Assembly (NCBI RefSeq): GCF_000497245.1
Contig: NZ_AWTC01000010.1
Location: forward strand, 46,744-110,743
Reading direction: 5' to 3'
DNA length: 64,000 nucleotides
Source of the DNA: Sporolactobacillus laevolacticus DSM 442
GTDB taxonomy: Bacteria; Bacillota; Bacilli; Bacillales; Sporolactobacillaceae
Shown: positions 8,024 to 17,017 of the stretch, piece after piece
Position numbering within the stretch: position 1 is the first letter of the stretch
Layout: each line of letters opens with the position of its first letter
Position numbers and translations under genes: made by a program
The notes under the pieces: generated by a model
What the model was told of the DNA's origin: nothing
What the model saw: the letters and a program-made list of their open reading frames with translations, nothing else
Databases searched by the model: none

Positions 8024-8770
8024 TTAACTTAATGTTGTAGAAAAGGATAGACTTGAAGAAATCCTCTTTGCCGTCTTGATGACATGCGGAACTATTGCTG
8101 ATAACTTTTCATCCTTTATCCGATCTCCCGGTCCGGCAACGGTAACACTCGCAATGACATGGTTCGCCTGATCGAATATAGGCGCGGCGATACCGATAAT
8201 TCCCGGATCGACCTCACTAGACGTTTCGCTGAACCCTTTTTCGCGAATCACCTGTAACTCCTCTAGAAAATCATCGACTAAGTCCGTTTCAATGGTATGA
8301 ATAACCTGGTTAATAATTTTACTCGTCTCAAACGCCAGAATCGCTTTCCCGGATGCTCCGTTTTGAATGGGGAACGTCTTACCGTCCTCTACCACAAATC
8401 GAACGAGATGTTGACCCGCGACACTTTTTACACAGATCACATTTGTTCCTGTCCGTACAAACAAAACAACTGTTTCTTTTGTTTCTTCACTAAGCTGTTC
8501 CATTAATGGCGCGGCACTAGATTTCAATCGATTTCTGAATTGACTGTTCAAACTCTTTGCCAATTCAAGAATCCTTAAACCGAGCCCAATTTGTCCCTGC
8601 CCTTTTCTTTCGACAAGGCCATTTCTTTCTAATGTCTGAATCAATCGATAAACACTGCTTTCCGGAATTGATATTCTTTGAGCGATTTCTGCGATCGTTT
8701 GCGTTTCGCCATCATCTCCAAGCGCAAATAGAATGTCCAATGCTCGCTCTAGAGATTGCGTGCCTTTCAT
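8024..8770 (-). CDS. IclR-family transcriptional regulator
   Basis: DNA-binding regulator of 248 residues. An N-terminal winged helix-turn-helix (SLERALDILFAL, then TIAEIAQRISIPESSVYRLIQTLERNGLVER) is followed by the IclR effector-binding domain with the typical GKAILAF and GISAP-like GIIGIAAPIFD segments. ATG at 8770 has GAGGAG 5 nt upstream. It sits between the three lyase/hydratase/DUF917 genes and the ABC importer, all in one direction, so it most likely controls both halves in response to a pathway intermediate. A pair of palindromes at its own promoter suggests autoregulation. The ligand is unknown. Confidence 0.9.
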   Translation of the reverse strand: MKGTQSLERALDILFALGDDGETQTIAEIAQRISIPESSVYRLIQTLERNGLVERKGQGQIGLGLRILELAKSLNSQFRNRLKSSAAPLMEQLSEETKETVVLFVRTGTNVICVKSVAGQHLVRFVVEDGKTFPIQNGASGKAILAFETSKIINQVIHTIETDLVDDFLEELQVIREKGFSETSSEVDPGIIGIAAPIFDQANHVIASVTVAGPGDRIKDEKLSAIVPHVIKTAKRISSSLSFSTTLS

Positions 8771-8907
8771 TGATACTCCTCATTTCATAAATGTACTTAG
8801 CATACTTTTCATTATGCTGAATTCATTAATTGGATTCATAGACAACGCACTTAGTTGTTGAATCATGTACATTGCCTGGCGAAAAATTGATATGTTTCCT
8901 CGCCCCC

Positions 8908-8960
8908 GAACATTAGTTCTATACATATTGATTATAGAACTAATGTTCCTTATTTAGCAA
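8908..8960 (-). promoter_or_regulatory. IclR-gene promoter with double palindromic operator
   Basis: On the minus strand a perfect -10 TATAAT (8931-8936) and a -35 TTGCTA (8955-8960) are separated by 18 nt. The site GAACATTAGTTC occurs at 8908-8919 and its reverse, GAACTAATGTTC, at 8937-8948. Together they make a perfect 16-bp inverted repeat (8908-8923 with 8933-8948) with a 9-nt centre. Each unit is itself a GAAC-N4-GTTC palindrome. One lies in the promoter spacer and the other over the expected transcription start. This is the expected layout for repression by the IclR protein encoded just downstream; binding is inferred. Confidence 0.65.
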
Positions 8961-9014
8961 ATACCAACATAGCATTCTTCTAAATAACCTACTAATGAAT
9001 ATTGCTGATCATCT

Positions 9015-10133
9015 TTAGCTAGGATTTGCTGTTTGCTTTGCCTTACCAAATGCGACATCGTACAACTGGATGCCTAATGCTTCTTCCACTTCCGGATAAA
9101 CTGTTGGGTCTTTTACACTTGAGCTGAGTGGAACATTCGACTTATCAATCTTGAAGACAGCGACATCTGCGCCCTCCTCAATTTCGTTTGTACTTAACGG
9201 TTTGCCCGTTTGTGTAGAAAAAGCTGCGATCACATCCGGAAAAGTAGACAAACGCTCCCCATGTCCATTCTCGATCGCCATAAATTCATTCATGACGTGA
9301 AGAATCAGTTTTTCGTTCTCTGCTGCGACTTCGATAGTGCCGATATCAAAGGCTTCATCCGTATATTTGACGTTTTTTCTATTGACTTTTCCCCTACCAA
9401 TAAATTCGCCTTTTGTTTGTCTTGCAATAGCCTTAAATACTGCTTCCGGCCCTTCAGGTTCGGCATTAATAATCGCATTCCCCAGTTCAATTGCTAAAGT
9501 GATGCCCCCAATAGCGGCATTCTTCTTAATATAACCAGCAGTCAGCGGATGGCGTGCTGCTGCGATAAATCCACCGGAGAGATCAGAAGCAATTCTCAAT
9601 ATTTTTGACGTTTTTGCGGATGTACCTTCAACAACTAATTCCATATAGTTGCCCTTTTCCGGTTTCCCGCCGGCTACTGCTTGAATGGTGTGATAGTTGA
9701 TGTCATTTGCAACTCCAAGCGCACCCATTTTTCCTGTAGGATGTGCGCGGATATCTCCAGTCGCATCCACAACGACCAAACCAAGCGCCGCTGAAGGCAG
9801 CCATCCATTTGTCGAACTCGACTTTCCGTTCTGCGGTGTCATCACGCCGACAATTTTTCCATCATATTTTTCGATGACGAGCTGAACCGCCTTAATGTAA
9901 TCCTTCCCAAGCATTTGCCAGTCTGTTGTTCCAGCAGGTGCGCCGATTGCTGTACATGTTAGAATAATTGCATCATCGGGCAGCTCATCAACCGAAACAA
10001 GCTTCACTCGATCTAATGTTAGCGCGGCATTGCCCATTTCAATGCCATGTTCATAAAATCCTCCTCCGCCGCTCGCAAATACAGCGCCTCCTTTGCATGC
10101 TGCAAGGACATCTCTTCTTGTTAATTCACGCAT
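9015..10133 (-). CDS. DUF917 protein, probable thiohydantoin desulfhydrase
   Basis: Member of the DUF917 (S-methyl-thiohydantoin desulfurase, hydantoinase-like) family, 372 residues, the usual length. The N-terminal half has GGAVFASGGGGFYEHG (about residues 15-30), CTAIGAPAG and the conserved VDATGDIRAHPTGKMGALG segment; the C-terminal half carries the family's second domain. Characterised relatives act in ergothioneine breakdown, removing sulfide from the 2-thioxo-imidazolidinone propionate to give hydantoin-5-propionate (from memory of the literature). ATG at 10133 overlaps the stop of the urocanase homologue by 8 bp. The tight coupling to lyase and hydratase genes supports that third step. 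An unrelated role in hydantoin metabolism is the alternative. Confidence 0.75.
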   Translation of the reverse strand: MRELTRRDVLAACKGGAVFASGGGGFYEHGIEMGNAALTLDRVKLVSVDELPDDAIILTCTAIGAPAGTTDWQMLGKDYIKAVQLVIEKYDGKIVGVMTPQNGKSSSTNGWLPSAALGLVVVDATGDIRAHPTGKMGALGVANDINYHTIQAVAGGKPEKGNYMELVVEGTSAKTSKILRIASDLSGGFIAAARHPLTAGYIKKNAAIGGITLAIELGNAIINAEPEGPEAVFKAIARQTKGEFIGRGKVNRKNVKYTDEAFDIGTIEVAAENEKLILHVMNEFMAIENGHGERLSTFPDVIAAFSTQTGKPLSTNEIEEGADVAVFKIDKSNVPLSSSVKDPTVYPEVEEALGIQLYDVAFGKAKQTANPS

Positions 10134-11793
10134 GTTTCTCTACCCCCTGATAATTATTGGTTTCAATACGATGAATCCCTTTCTGATGAACCTCGTCCAA
10201 TGCTTCCTCGTAGCCTGCATCTGCATAACGAAGTACACCGAGCGTCGTGTCATTGTCCAAAGTACATTTAAGCCTTTTACCGGCTGCTTCGGTTCCATCG
10301 GCTACCAGCGTGACTCCGGCGCTTTGCATGTAACCCGTGTATCCACCGCCGCCAGAATGAATGGCGACTAAATCAGCCATTGATGAGCAATTCGTCATTG
10401 CATTTAATAACGGCCAGTCTGTCACGGCGTCGCTGCCATCTTTCATGCGTTCCGTCATAATATTAGGATGGGTCATCGCGCCAGCATCCAAATGGTCACG
10501 AGTGAAAGCAATCGGTCCCTTTAATAAACCATCCGCGACCATCTGATTCACAGCCAATGCCAAACGTGTTCGTTCCCCATGACCGAGCCAGCCGATTCTT
10601 GCCGGCAGGCCTTGAAACGGGACGTACTTATGAGCAAGCCGAATCCAATTGACCACAATTTCATTTTCCGCAAACTCTTTCAAAATATATTTGTCAATCA
10701 GATTAATGTCTTCTGCTTCTCCCGATAATGCAATCCAGCGAAAAGGTCCGATCGCTCGTGAAAACAATGGCCGCAGGAAAGCTTCAGTAAAAATATCAAT
10801 GTCAAAGGCATCATTAACACCATATTTGAAAGCCTGGGTACGAATGTTGTTTCCATTGTCAAAGACAATGGAACCTTTTCTTTTAAATTGAAGCATCGCG
10901 CTCACTTCAGCAGCGATTGATTGCCCTGCATCATTTGCCAATCGTTCCGGATCGCTTTGACGCACTGTCTCAACATCAGTCAACCGGTAACCCGCCGGTA
11001 TATAGCCATAGATAAGGTCATGCGCTGCAGTCTGATCAGAGACAATGTCCGGAATAATGTCCCGTTTCAAGATTTCAGGATAAATTTCAGCCGCATTTCC
11101 AATCAGGCCAACGGACACACTTTGTTTGTTCTCAGTTGCTTCCTGTATCCAACGCAAAGCCACATCAAGTTCTGCTGTTTTTCTTTGCAGATAACCGCTT
11201 TTTATTCTCTTATCGATGTGCTCCTCGTTCACATCGACACAAAGAATCGCTGCTCCAGCCATCACTCCTGCTAACGGTTGGGAGCTTCCCATCCCACCTA
11301 AACCAGCTGTTAAAATAAAGCGACCACTTAAATCAGAATGAAAATACTTACGAGCAATCGTCTGGAAAATCTCATAGGTTCCTTGAATGACGCCCTGGGA
11401 TCCAATATACTGCCAGTCGCCTGCAGTCAGCCCTCCCCAGCAGATCAATCCTTTTTTTTGTAATTCATAAAAATGATCACTTTTTGCCCACTGCCCGACA
11501 AGATTGCCATTCGCCATGATCACAAGCGGTGCGTTCGTATGGGTTTTAATTATTCCAATCGGCTTTCCAGACTGTATGATCAACGTTTCATCTTCTTCTA
11601 AATCTTTAAGCGTTGCGACAATCGCGTGATAGGACGGCCAGTTTCGCGCTGCCTTTCCAAGCGCGCCGTAAACCACCAAATTCTCCTGATCTTCCGCATT
11701 TTCCAAAACATTTTCCAGCAAACGGAGCAGTGCTTCTTGCCGCCAGCTTTTGCAGCGAAGGTCAGCTCCTCTTTGCGCCTTAATCTGTTCCAT
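10126..11793 (-). CDS. Urocanase (HutU) family hydratase, probably thiourocanate hydratase
   Basis: NAD+-dependent hydratase of the urocanase fold, 555 residues with the chosen start, matching HutU length. Clear family segments are WQYIGSQGVIQGTYE (about 127-141), the NAD-binding GLGGMGSSQPLAG (164-176), DQTAAHD, YxxGNNIR-like DNGNNIR, IGPFRWIALSGEAEDI and RDHLDAGAMTHPN. Several positions differ from canonical urocanase: TAGSW has become TAGDW, GGMGGAQ has become GGMGSSQ, and SPNRETEAM has become HPNIMTERM. ATG at 11793 follows AAGGAG by 9 nt. It lies between a MIO-less lyase and DUF917, so hydration of thiourocanate is inferred rather than of urocanate. Confidence 0.82.
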   Translation of the reverse strand: MEQIKAQRGADLRCKSWRQEALLRLLENVLENAEDQENLVVYGALGKAARNWPSYHAIVATLKDLEEDETLIIQSGKPIGIIKTHTNAPLVIMANGNLVGQWAKSDHFYELQKKGLICWGGLTAGDWQYIGSQGVIQGTYEIFQTIARKYFHSDLSGRFILTAGLGGMGSSQPLAGVMAGAAILCVDVNEEHIDKRIKSGYLQRKTAELDVALRWIQEATENKQSVSVGLIGNAAEIYPEILKRDIIPDIVSDQTAAHDLIYGYIPAGYRLTDVETVRQSDPERLANDAGQSIAAEVSAMLQFKRKGSIVFDNGNNIRTQAFKYGVNDAFDIDIFTEAFLRPLFSRAIGPFRWIALSGEAEDINLIDKYILKEFAENEIVVNWIRLAHKYVPFQGLPARIGWLGHGERTRLALAVNQMVADGLLKGPIAFTRDHLDAGAMTHPNIMTERMKDGSDAVTDWPLLNAMTNCSSMADLVAIHSGGGGYTGYMQSAGVTLVADGTEAAGKRLKCTLDNDTTLGVLRYADAGYEEALDEVHQKGIHRIETNNYQGVEKHA

Positions 11794-11821
11794 CTTTAAG
11801 ATCTCCTTCATAAAAATGTGA

Positions 11822-13417
11822 TTACTCTTTTTGCCTGATTGCTTTTTCAGCGTTTCTGAGGATCTCTTTGCTTTTAACGATCCGAAACGCTTTTTCAATA
11901 TCTAGAGACAAATCTCTGTCTTTATCGAGAAAACCGATCGACCGCCTGATTGTTTCGTAGACTTCTCTTGTTCCAATACCGAGATGAATATGTTCGCGAA
12001 GATCTATAGCCTGCGCTGCATGGATCGCCTCGATTCCAAGAATGTAATATAGGTTATCAATAATTAAGCGCGCTTTTTCGAGAGCGTAGACAGAATTTGT
12101 CGCGTGATCCTCAATATCGCCTTCAAGTGGAAAGAAGTCCATAGAGACTGGCTGGCAAAGATGCCTGATCTCCGCATCAAGTGCCGCGAATGTTTTCTGT
12201 ATGGTCGCAAACCCGATAATCGATGAATCTCTTGGAACAAGGAAACGTGTCAATCCAGTAAAATCGGGAGAACTGAGTTTTATAATTCGGTAACAAGCAA
12301 TCTTCGATAAATGAGCCAGTACAATACTCAACATTTCAATTCCAGAAACTAACGTGGTGATCTCATAATTAGCACTTGATACAATCTTTTTTTCATCGAG
12401 AAGTATGGAAGGGTTATCTTCAGACGCGTTCATACAAATGGTCAAATTCTCTCTTACATAATCCAACGCATCCCTAACCGATCCATGCACGCTGAAAGCT
12501 CCCCTGAAACTCAGTGGATCCTGAAGATGCTTTCTTGCATGACCATCCCATAAATAGCTGTTTCTGAGACAATCACGAACGAACGCTGCACTTCTTTTCT
12601 GGCCAGAAAGTTTCTTCGCATCAACTACTTTTTCAAATAATGGCGACACATTTCCGTCTAATCCTTCTAAGGACAAAGCGTAAATCAGATCAGCTGAATC
12701 CACCAACTGGTCAAGTTCATGAACAAGGAGAGCCGCCTTTCCTAACGCAAATGCATTAGAACTGACAATAGCCAGCCCATCTTTAGGTCCTAAAGTAGCC
12801 GGTTGCAGCCCCGCTTGTTCCAGCGCATCTTTCGCAGGCATACGGTGCCGTTTATAATAAGCCATTCCTTCGCCAATCATCGTCATGCCAATTGAAGAGA
12901 GCTGTCCGAGATCCGCCGCTCCAACAGATCCTCTTTCAAGCATGACAGGACGAATTCCTCTATTTAGAAATTCCTTATATAAAAAAACAATATGAACCTG
13001 GATCCCTGTATACCCTTGCAGCAGCGAATTCAATCGTATTAACATGGTCGCGCGAACCTGCTCTTCGGAAGCTTCTGTGCCAATAGCAATGCTGTGAGAC
13101 AAGATCAGATTGTGATTAAATTTTTCATAATGATTGGCGTGTACGACTCTGTCTTTGTTAAGGCCGACACCGCGATTAAAGCCATATGTGGGAAAATTGG
13201 CATCTGCCTGGTCGTTCACAAATTTTCTAGCAGCCTGAATCCTCTGGAGCGCTTCATCTGCGATCTCGACTTTTGTCATCTTTCGCGCAACAGCAATTAC
13301 TTGCTCTATGGACAGATCATTTCCGTTCAATACAATTTTGGTTTCCTTTGTGGGTTCCTTTCTTTTCTTACCAATGTCATTTGACTGAACGTAATATTGC
13401 GCATCCTGACTCATCAT
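11822..13417 (-). CDS. MIO-less histidine ammonia-lyase homologue, probable ergothionase (ergothioneine trimethylamine-lyase)
   Basis: Homologue of histidine/phenylalanine ammonia-lyases, 531 residues. The family loop that normally reads GSVGASGDLAPLS is here GSVGAADLGQLS (residues 163-174). The Ala-Ser-Gly triad that cyclises to the MIO electrophile is therefore missing, and the loop is one residue shorter. The N-terminal Tyr motif is present but altered (TYGFNRGVGLNKD, against YGVNTGFG). QDPLSFRGAFSVHG and EGDIEDHATN replace the usual QDPYSLRCxPQVHG and NxxNQEDHVS. Enzymes that eliminate trimethylamine from ergothioneine belong to this fold and, as I recall, need no MIO. ATG at 13417 follows AAAGGAGG. 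It is first in the operon with hydratase and DUF917 genes. Another non-MIO lyase or an inactive paralogue is possible. Confidence 0.75.
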   Translation of the reverse strand: MMSQDAQYYVQSNDIGKKRKEPTKETKIVLNGNDLSIEQVIAVARKMTKVEIADEALQRIQAARKFVNDQADANFPTYGFNRGVGLNKDRVVHANHYEKFNHNLILSHSIAIGTEASEEQVRATMLIRLNSLLQGYTGIQVHIVFLYKEFLNRGIRPVMLERGSVGAADLGQLSSIGMTMIGEGMAYYKRHRMPAKDALEQAGLQPATLGPKDGLAIVSSNAFALGKAALLVHELDQLVDSADLIYALSLEGLDGNVSPLFEKVVDAKKLSGQKRSAAFVRDCLRNSYLWDGHARKHLQDPLSFRGAFSVHGSVRDALDYVRENLTICMNASEDNPSILLDEKKIVSSANYEITTLVSGIEMLSIVLAHLSKIACYRIIKLSSPDFTGLTRFLVPRDSSIIGFATIQKTFAALDAEIRHLCQPVSMDFFPLEGDIEDHATNSVYALEKARLIIDNLYYILGIEAIHAAQAIDLREHIHLGIGTREVYETIRRSIGFLDKDRDLSLDIEKAFRIVKSKEILRNAEKAIRQKE

Positions 13418-13486
13418 AAGATTCCTCCTTTCAGGGTTATAGCATTAAATTGATATTATTCTTATATAATTACTTGGTTATTAGCT

Positions 13487-13557
13487 TAAAAAAATATCAC
13501 TATATGATAAATAGTGGTTACTTTTCCATTTGCTTTTGATAATTTGTTTAAAAGCAA
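13487..13557 (-). promoter_or_regulatory. Hairpins in the leader of the MIO-less lyase operon
   Basis: Between promoter and gene the minus-strand leader holds two inverted repeats: TTGCTTTT/AAAAGCAA (13530-13537 with 13550-13557) and CACTAT/ATAGTG (13498-13503 with 13511-13516). The second is followed by a run of seven Ts, like a weak intrinsic terminator. Attenuation is possible, but the stems are short and AT-rich. Confidence 0.3.
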
Positions 13558-13584
13558 TTATAGCCTGATTTAACTATTTGTCAA
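13557..13584 (-). promoter_or_regulatory. Sigma-A promoter of the MIO-less lyase operon
   Basis: Perfect hexamers on the minus strand: -35 TTGACA (13579-13584) and -10 TATAAT (13557-13562) with a 16-nt spacer. Transcription would start near 13550, giving a leader of about 130 nt before the lyase gene. Confidence 0.75.
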
Positions 13585-13593
13585 TATAGTTTT

Positions 13594-13637
13594 TTTCAAA
13601 AAAAATAGCGAAGAGAATGGGATGCATTCTCTTCGCT
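13594..13637 (-). terminator. Rho-independent terminator of rnr
   Basis: AGCGAAGAGAATG (13607-13619) pairs perfectly with CATTCTCTTCGCT (13625-13637) over a 5-nt loop. On the minus strand the stem is followed by a T-rich run (13597-13606). It lies 12 bp after the rnr stop codon and just ahead of the next operon's -35. Confidence 0.9.
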
Positions 13638-13649
13638 GCAACTCTTTAA

Positions 13650-15983
13650 TTATTTGCTTCTTCCCTTGTTTTTTGCGAAGGTATTACTATTGCCGCCACG
13701 GCTGCCACCATTGTGGCTACCCCGATTGCCATTTCGCGAATCGGAACGTCTTCCGTTTTTATCACCGAAGCGTTTCTTTTGGTCACCATTACCAGGACCA
13801 GTCTTGCCTTGGATTATGGTCGGTCTTGATTTACGTTGACGCGGCTTTTGCGGCTTCATACCGACAACTTCAAAATCAACAGCGTGTTCCTCAAGGTTGA
13901 CGGCCAGTACACGCACTTCAATCTCATCGCCGATTCGGTACAAATGCCCGGTTCGCTCACCAACCAGCGCCATATTCTCTTCACTGAAGTGATAGTAATC
14001 ATCCGTCAGATAGCTAATATGGACAAGGCCTTCAATTGTATTCGGCAATTCAACAAACAAGCCGAAATTTGTTACACCGCTGACCACACCGTTGAACGTT
14101 TCACCGACTTTATCCTGCATGTATTCAGCCTTTTTCAGATCATCCGTATCTCGTTCCGCTTCCACAGCGCGCTGTTCACACTCAGAAGTATGCTTGGCAA
14201 TTTCCGGCATCTCTGCTTTCCAGAACGCCTGCGTCTTCGGATCGGTTTTCTTCTCAAACAAGAATTTCCGCAAAAGGCGATGTACCGTTAAATCCGGGTA
14301 ACGTCGGATCGGCGAGGTGAAGTGCGTGTAATATTCGGTCGACAAGCCGAAGTGGCCCAAGCATTTATCATCATACTTCGCTTTCGCCATCGACCGCAGC
14401 ATCACCGTGCTGATGACCGCTTCTTCAGGCTGTCCTTTCGCCTTTTCCAGCAAGGACTGGAGCGTGCGCGGATGGACATTGTCCGGAGAACCATGCAGCA
14501 CATAGCCGAAATTCACAACAAAATCAAAGAACTTTTCCAGTCTTTCCGGATTCGGTTCTTCATGGACACGATAGATAAATGGTAAATGCAGCTTATCCAC
14601 ATGTTCAGCGACGGTCTCATTTGCTGCAAGCATGAAGGATTCAATCAGCCGCTCGGCAACTGTCCGTTCACGTACAACAACATCAACCGGTTTTCCTTGT
14701 TCATCAACGATGATTTTCGCTTCAGTGAAGTCGAAATCGATTGCACCGCGCTCCTGGCGATGTTTTTCAAGAATTTCAGCGAGTTCGGCCATCAGGTCAA
14801 AGAACGGAATCATATCATGATAGCGTTCCAGAACTTCTTCATCTTCGCGCTTCAAGATCTTACGCACATTATTGTATGTCATACGTTCCGTTGATCGAAT
14901 TACACTTGGAAAAATGTCATGACCAACAACAGCCCCTTGTGGATTGATTTCCATCTCACAGCTGAGGGTTAGCCGGTCGACATGCGGATTCAAGCTGCAA
15001 ATCCCATTTGACAGACGATGCGGGATCATCGGGATAACGCGGTCCACCAGATATACGCTCGTCCCTCTTTCATAGGCTTCGGCATTAAGCGACGAGCCTT
15101 CAGTCACATAATAGCTGACATCGGCAATATGTACACCTAGCTTGTAATTGCCGTTTTCCAGCTTTGATACGGTTACTGCGTCATCCAAGTCCTTGGAGTC
15201 CTCACCGTCAATGGTGACAATCGTTTCTCCACGCAAATCGCGGCGGCCTTCATAATCTTTCTCCGTCAATTCATCCGGAATCGCCTCAGCTTCCGACAGC
15301 ACTTCTGGCGGGTATTCAAGAGGCAGATCATGTTTGTAAATGATCGATAAAATATCAATACCCGGATCATTCTTATGACCAAGAATCTGCGTGATCATGC
15401 CCTCAGCATTCTTGCGGCCTTCCGGATACTTTGTAATCTCTGCGACAACCTTGTGCCCTTCCATCGCACCATGTTCGGCATTTTCCGGAATGAAGATATC
15501 ACCATTTATTTTGTTGTCATCAGGTATGACAAAACCGAAATGGCGTCCGGCATTGAACGTGCCGACCACTTTGGTAATCGCGCGTTCAAGGATACGGATT
15601 ACAGTGCCTTCAGGACGCTCGCCCGTTGATTTGTGTGACACACGAATCACGACGGTATCGCCATTCATCGCACCTGCAAGATCGTTCGGACCGACAAACA
15701 CATCGTCCAGTTTTTCATCCTCCGGGATGATAAAAGCAAAGCCCTTGGCATGCGCCTGTACTCTACCTGTCATTAAACTCATTTTTTCCGGAAGTCCAAA
15801 ACGATCGGCCCGGGTACGGATCACGAGTCCCTTTTCTTCCAATTCATTCAATAATTTTACAAAATCAGCGAAATCCTCTGATTGAGTTGCCTGAAATTCT
15901 GCCTCAAGCTCTTTCAATGTCATCGGCCGGTAAGTTTCTTCCCGCATATAATTCAGGATTTTCTGAATGCGCTCTTCCGCCAT
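13650..15983 (-). CDS. rnr: Ribonuclease R
   Basis: Processive 3'-5' exoribonuclease that degrades structured RNA and helps in trans-translation. The 777-residue protein shows an N-terminal winged-helix ([16 protein letters not shown] onward), two cold-shock domains ([32 protein letters not shown]), the RNB catalytic domain with the Asp-rich [12 protein letters not shown] cluster and an S1 domain ([26 protein letters not shown]). A basic Gly/Arg/Asn-rich tail of about 60 residues follows. ATG at 15983 is chosen over an upstream in-frame ATG because GGGAGG is spaced 8 nt away. It follows the esterase gene, as in B. subtilis (secG-yvaK-rnr). No smpB is seen downstream. Confidence 0.96.
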   Translation of the reverse strand: MAEERIQKILNYMREETYRPMTLKELEAEFQATQSEDFADFVKLLNELEEKGLVIRTRADRFGLPEKMSLMTGRVQAHAKGFAFIIPEDEKLDDVFVGPNDLAGAMNGDTVVIRVSHKSTGERPEGTVIRILERAITKVVGTFNAGRHFGFVIPDDNKINGDIFIPENAEHGAMEGHKVVAEITKYPEGRKNAEGMITQILGHKNDPGIDILSIIYKHDLPLEYPPEVLSEAEAIPDELTEKDYEGRRDLRGETIVTIDGEDSKDLDDAVTVSKLENGNYKLGVHIADVSYYVTEGSSLNAEAYERGTSVYLVDRVIPMIPHRLSNGICSLNPHVDRLTLSCEMEINPQGAVVGHDIFPSVIRSTERMTYNNVRKILKREDEEVLERYHDMIPFFDLMAELAEILEKHRQERGAIDFDFTEAKIIVDEQGKPVDVVVRERTVAERLIESFMLAANETVAEHVDKLHLPFIYRVHEEPNPERLEKFFDFVVNFGYVLHGSPDNVHPRTLQSLLEKAKGQPEEAVISTVMLRSMAKAKYDDKCLGHFGLSTEYYTHFTSPIRRYPDLTVHRLLRKFLFEKKTDPKTQAFWKAEMPEIAKHTSECEQRAVEAERDTDDLKKAEYMQDKVGETFNGVVSGVTNFGLFVELPNTIEGLVHISYLTDDYYHFSEENMALVGERTGHLYRIGDEIEVRVLAVNLEEHAVDFEVVGMKPQKPRQRKSRPTIIQGKTGPGNGDQKKRFGDKNGRRSDSRNGNRGSHNGGSRGGNSNTFAKNKGRSK

Positions 15984-16002
15984 GTAGTAAACCTCCCTGT
16001 CT

Positions 16003-16752
16003 TTAGGAAACAGACCAATCCAGGCTTTCAAGAAACGCATAGATATCCTGGTGCAGCTGTGCTTTTTCTGTTCCTATCGTAATCACATGTGTTGAATTTT
16101 CATACCATTTTAGTTGTTTGTCCGCGGACTGAATGGTGTCATAAATGAACTGCGCACTTTCCGGTTCAAGCATTTCATCCTTTCGCGCTTGAACGATAAG
16201 AGCGGGTACCGTGATCTTTTCGCTGTTTACCCGTACCTCATCGATCAGCGTGCTTAACTGCTCGAGAACTTTTGGAATTTTCTTTTCAAACGCATTCAGT
16301 TCGGCGGCAATTGTCTCTTCACTTTTTCCTTGATACTGCTTATAATTTCGTGCATAGTTCAGCGTTCCGGCAAAAATTCGTCCCTGCGTGTCAACATAAG
16401 CCGGCGCGCACATCGGAACAATACCCTTCACTAAAAAAGTGTATCCACATTTAAGGGAAAATACCCCGCCTAACGAAAGGCCGCAGACCGCAATTTCAGA
16501 CTGGCCATGCTGGTGCAGAAAGTCAATAGCTTGACGGACGTCCCGCCACCAATCATCCGGGCTTGTCTGAAGCAATGCCTCAGGCTCCCCGCCGTGACCG
16601 GAATAAATCGGTCCGTAACACGTATACCCGCGTTGGTGCAAGTAGCGGCCAAGCTGCCGGACATCAATTGAATTTCCCGTAAAGCCGTGAAGAAGCAGTA
16701 CAGAACGTGATCCGGATTCAAGGAAAAATGGTTTCGGTGGTCTGATTTCCAT
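16003..16752 (-). CDS. est: Carboxylesterase, Est30/YvaK family
   Basis: Alpha/beta hydrolase of about 249 residues that hydrolyses short-chain esters. The oxyanion-hole segment LLLHGFTGN (about residue 20) and the nucleophile elbow GLSLGG (Ser about residue 94) are seen. A late Asp in [11 protein letters not shown] and the catalytic His in [10 protein letters not shown] complete the triad. ATG at 16752 is preferred over a TTG 18 bp upstream because GGAGG/GAGGG lies directly before it. It is placed between secG and rnr, the standard Bacillales order. The physiological substrate is unknown in the family. Confidence 0.92.
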   Translation of the reverse strand: MEIRPPKPFFLESGSRSVLLLHGFTGNSIDVRQLGRYLHQRGYTCYGPIYSGHGGEPEALLQTSPDDWWRDVRQAIDFLHQHGQSEIAVCGLSLGGVFSLKCGYTFLVKGIVPMCAPAYVDTQGRIFAGTLNYARNYKQYQGKSEETIAAELNAFEKKIPKVLEQLSTLIDEVRVNSEKITVPALIVQARKDEMLEPESAQFIYDTIQSADKQLKWYENSTHVITIGTEKAQLHQDIYAFLESLDWSVS

Positions 16753-16977
16753 CCTTCCCTCATCCTCCAATTAAAGTCATCCAATTTTTGCCGTTGAAAA
16801 GGCATCTTCTTCCAAATACATTATACGCTATATCTTCTGTTAGGTCTAAAGGAAACAAGAAGTTTAAAGGCAGTCACCAGTATGGATTTCCATAGGATAT
16901 GATGACTTTAATGTCCTCTATGTGTCAAGGTGTGCCAAAAAGAGGCCTCAATGGCAGAACACTCGGCATATAAACCA

Positions 16978-17003
16978 AAAACCGGAGGTTCAGCTCCGGT
17001 TTT
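16978..17003 (-). terminator. Rho-independent terminator of secG
   Basis: AAAACCGGAG pairs with CTCCGGTTTT over a 6-nt loop, followed on the minus strand by a T-rich tail. It starts 15 bp after the secG stop. Confidence 0.85.
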
Positions 17004-17017
17004 ATCGATTCTAACAT

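Noticed and set aside
8908..8948. Intrinsic terminator after the DUF917 gene
   Set aside because: The hairpin has no T-run on either strand and overlaps a perfect -10, so an operator is more likely.
11794..11898. Upstream in-frame extension of the urocanase homologue
   Set aside because: It lies inside the lyase gene and lacks a ribosome site, while ATG 11793 has AAGGAG at 9 nt and gives the standard family length.
11822..13417. Annotation as ordinary histidine ammonia-lyase (hutH)
   Set aside because: The MIO-forming Ala-Ser-Gly is absent and downstream genes do not form a Hut pathway.
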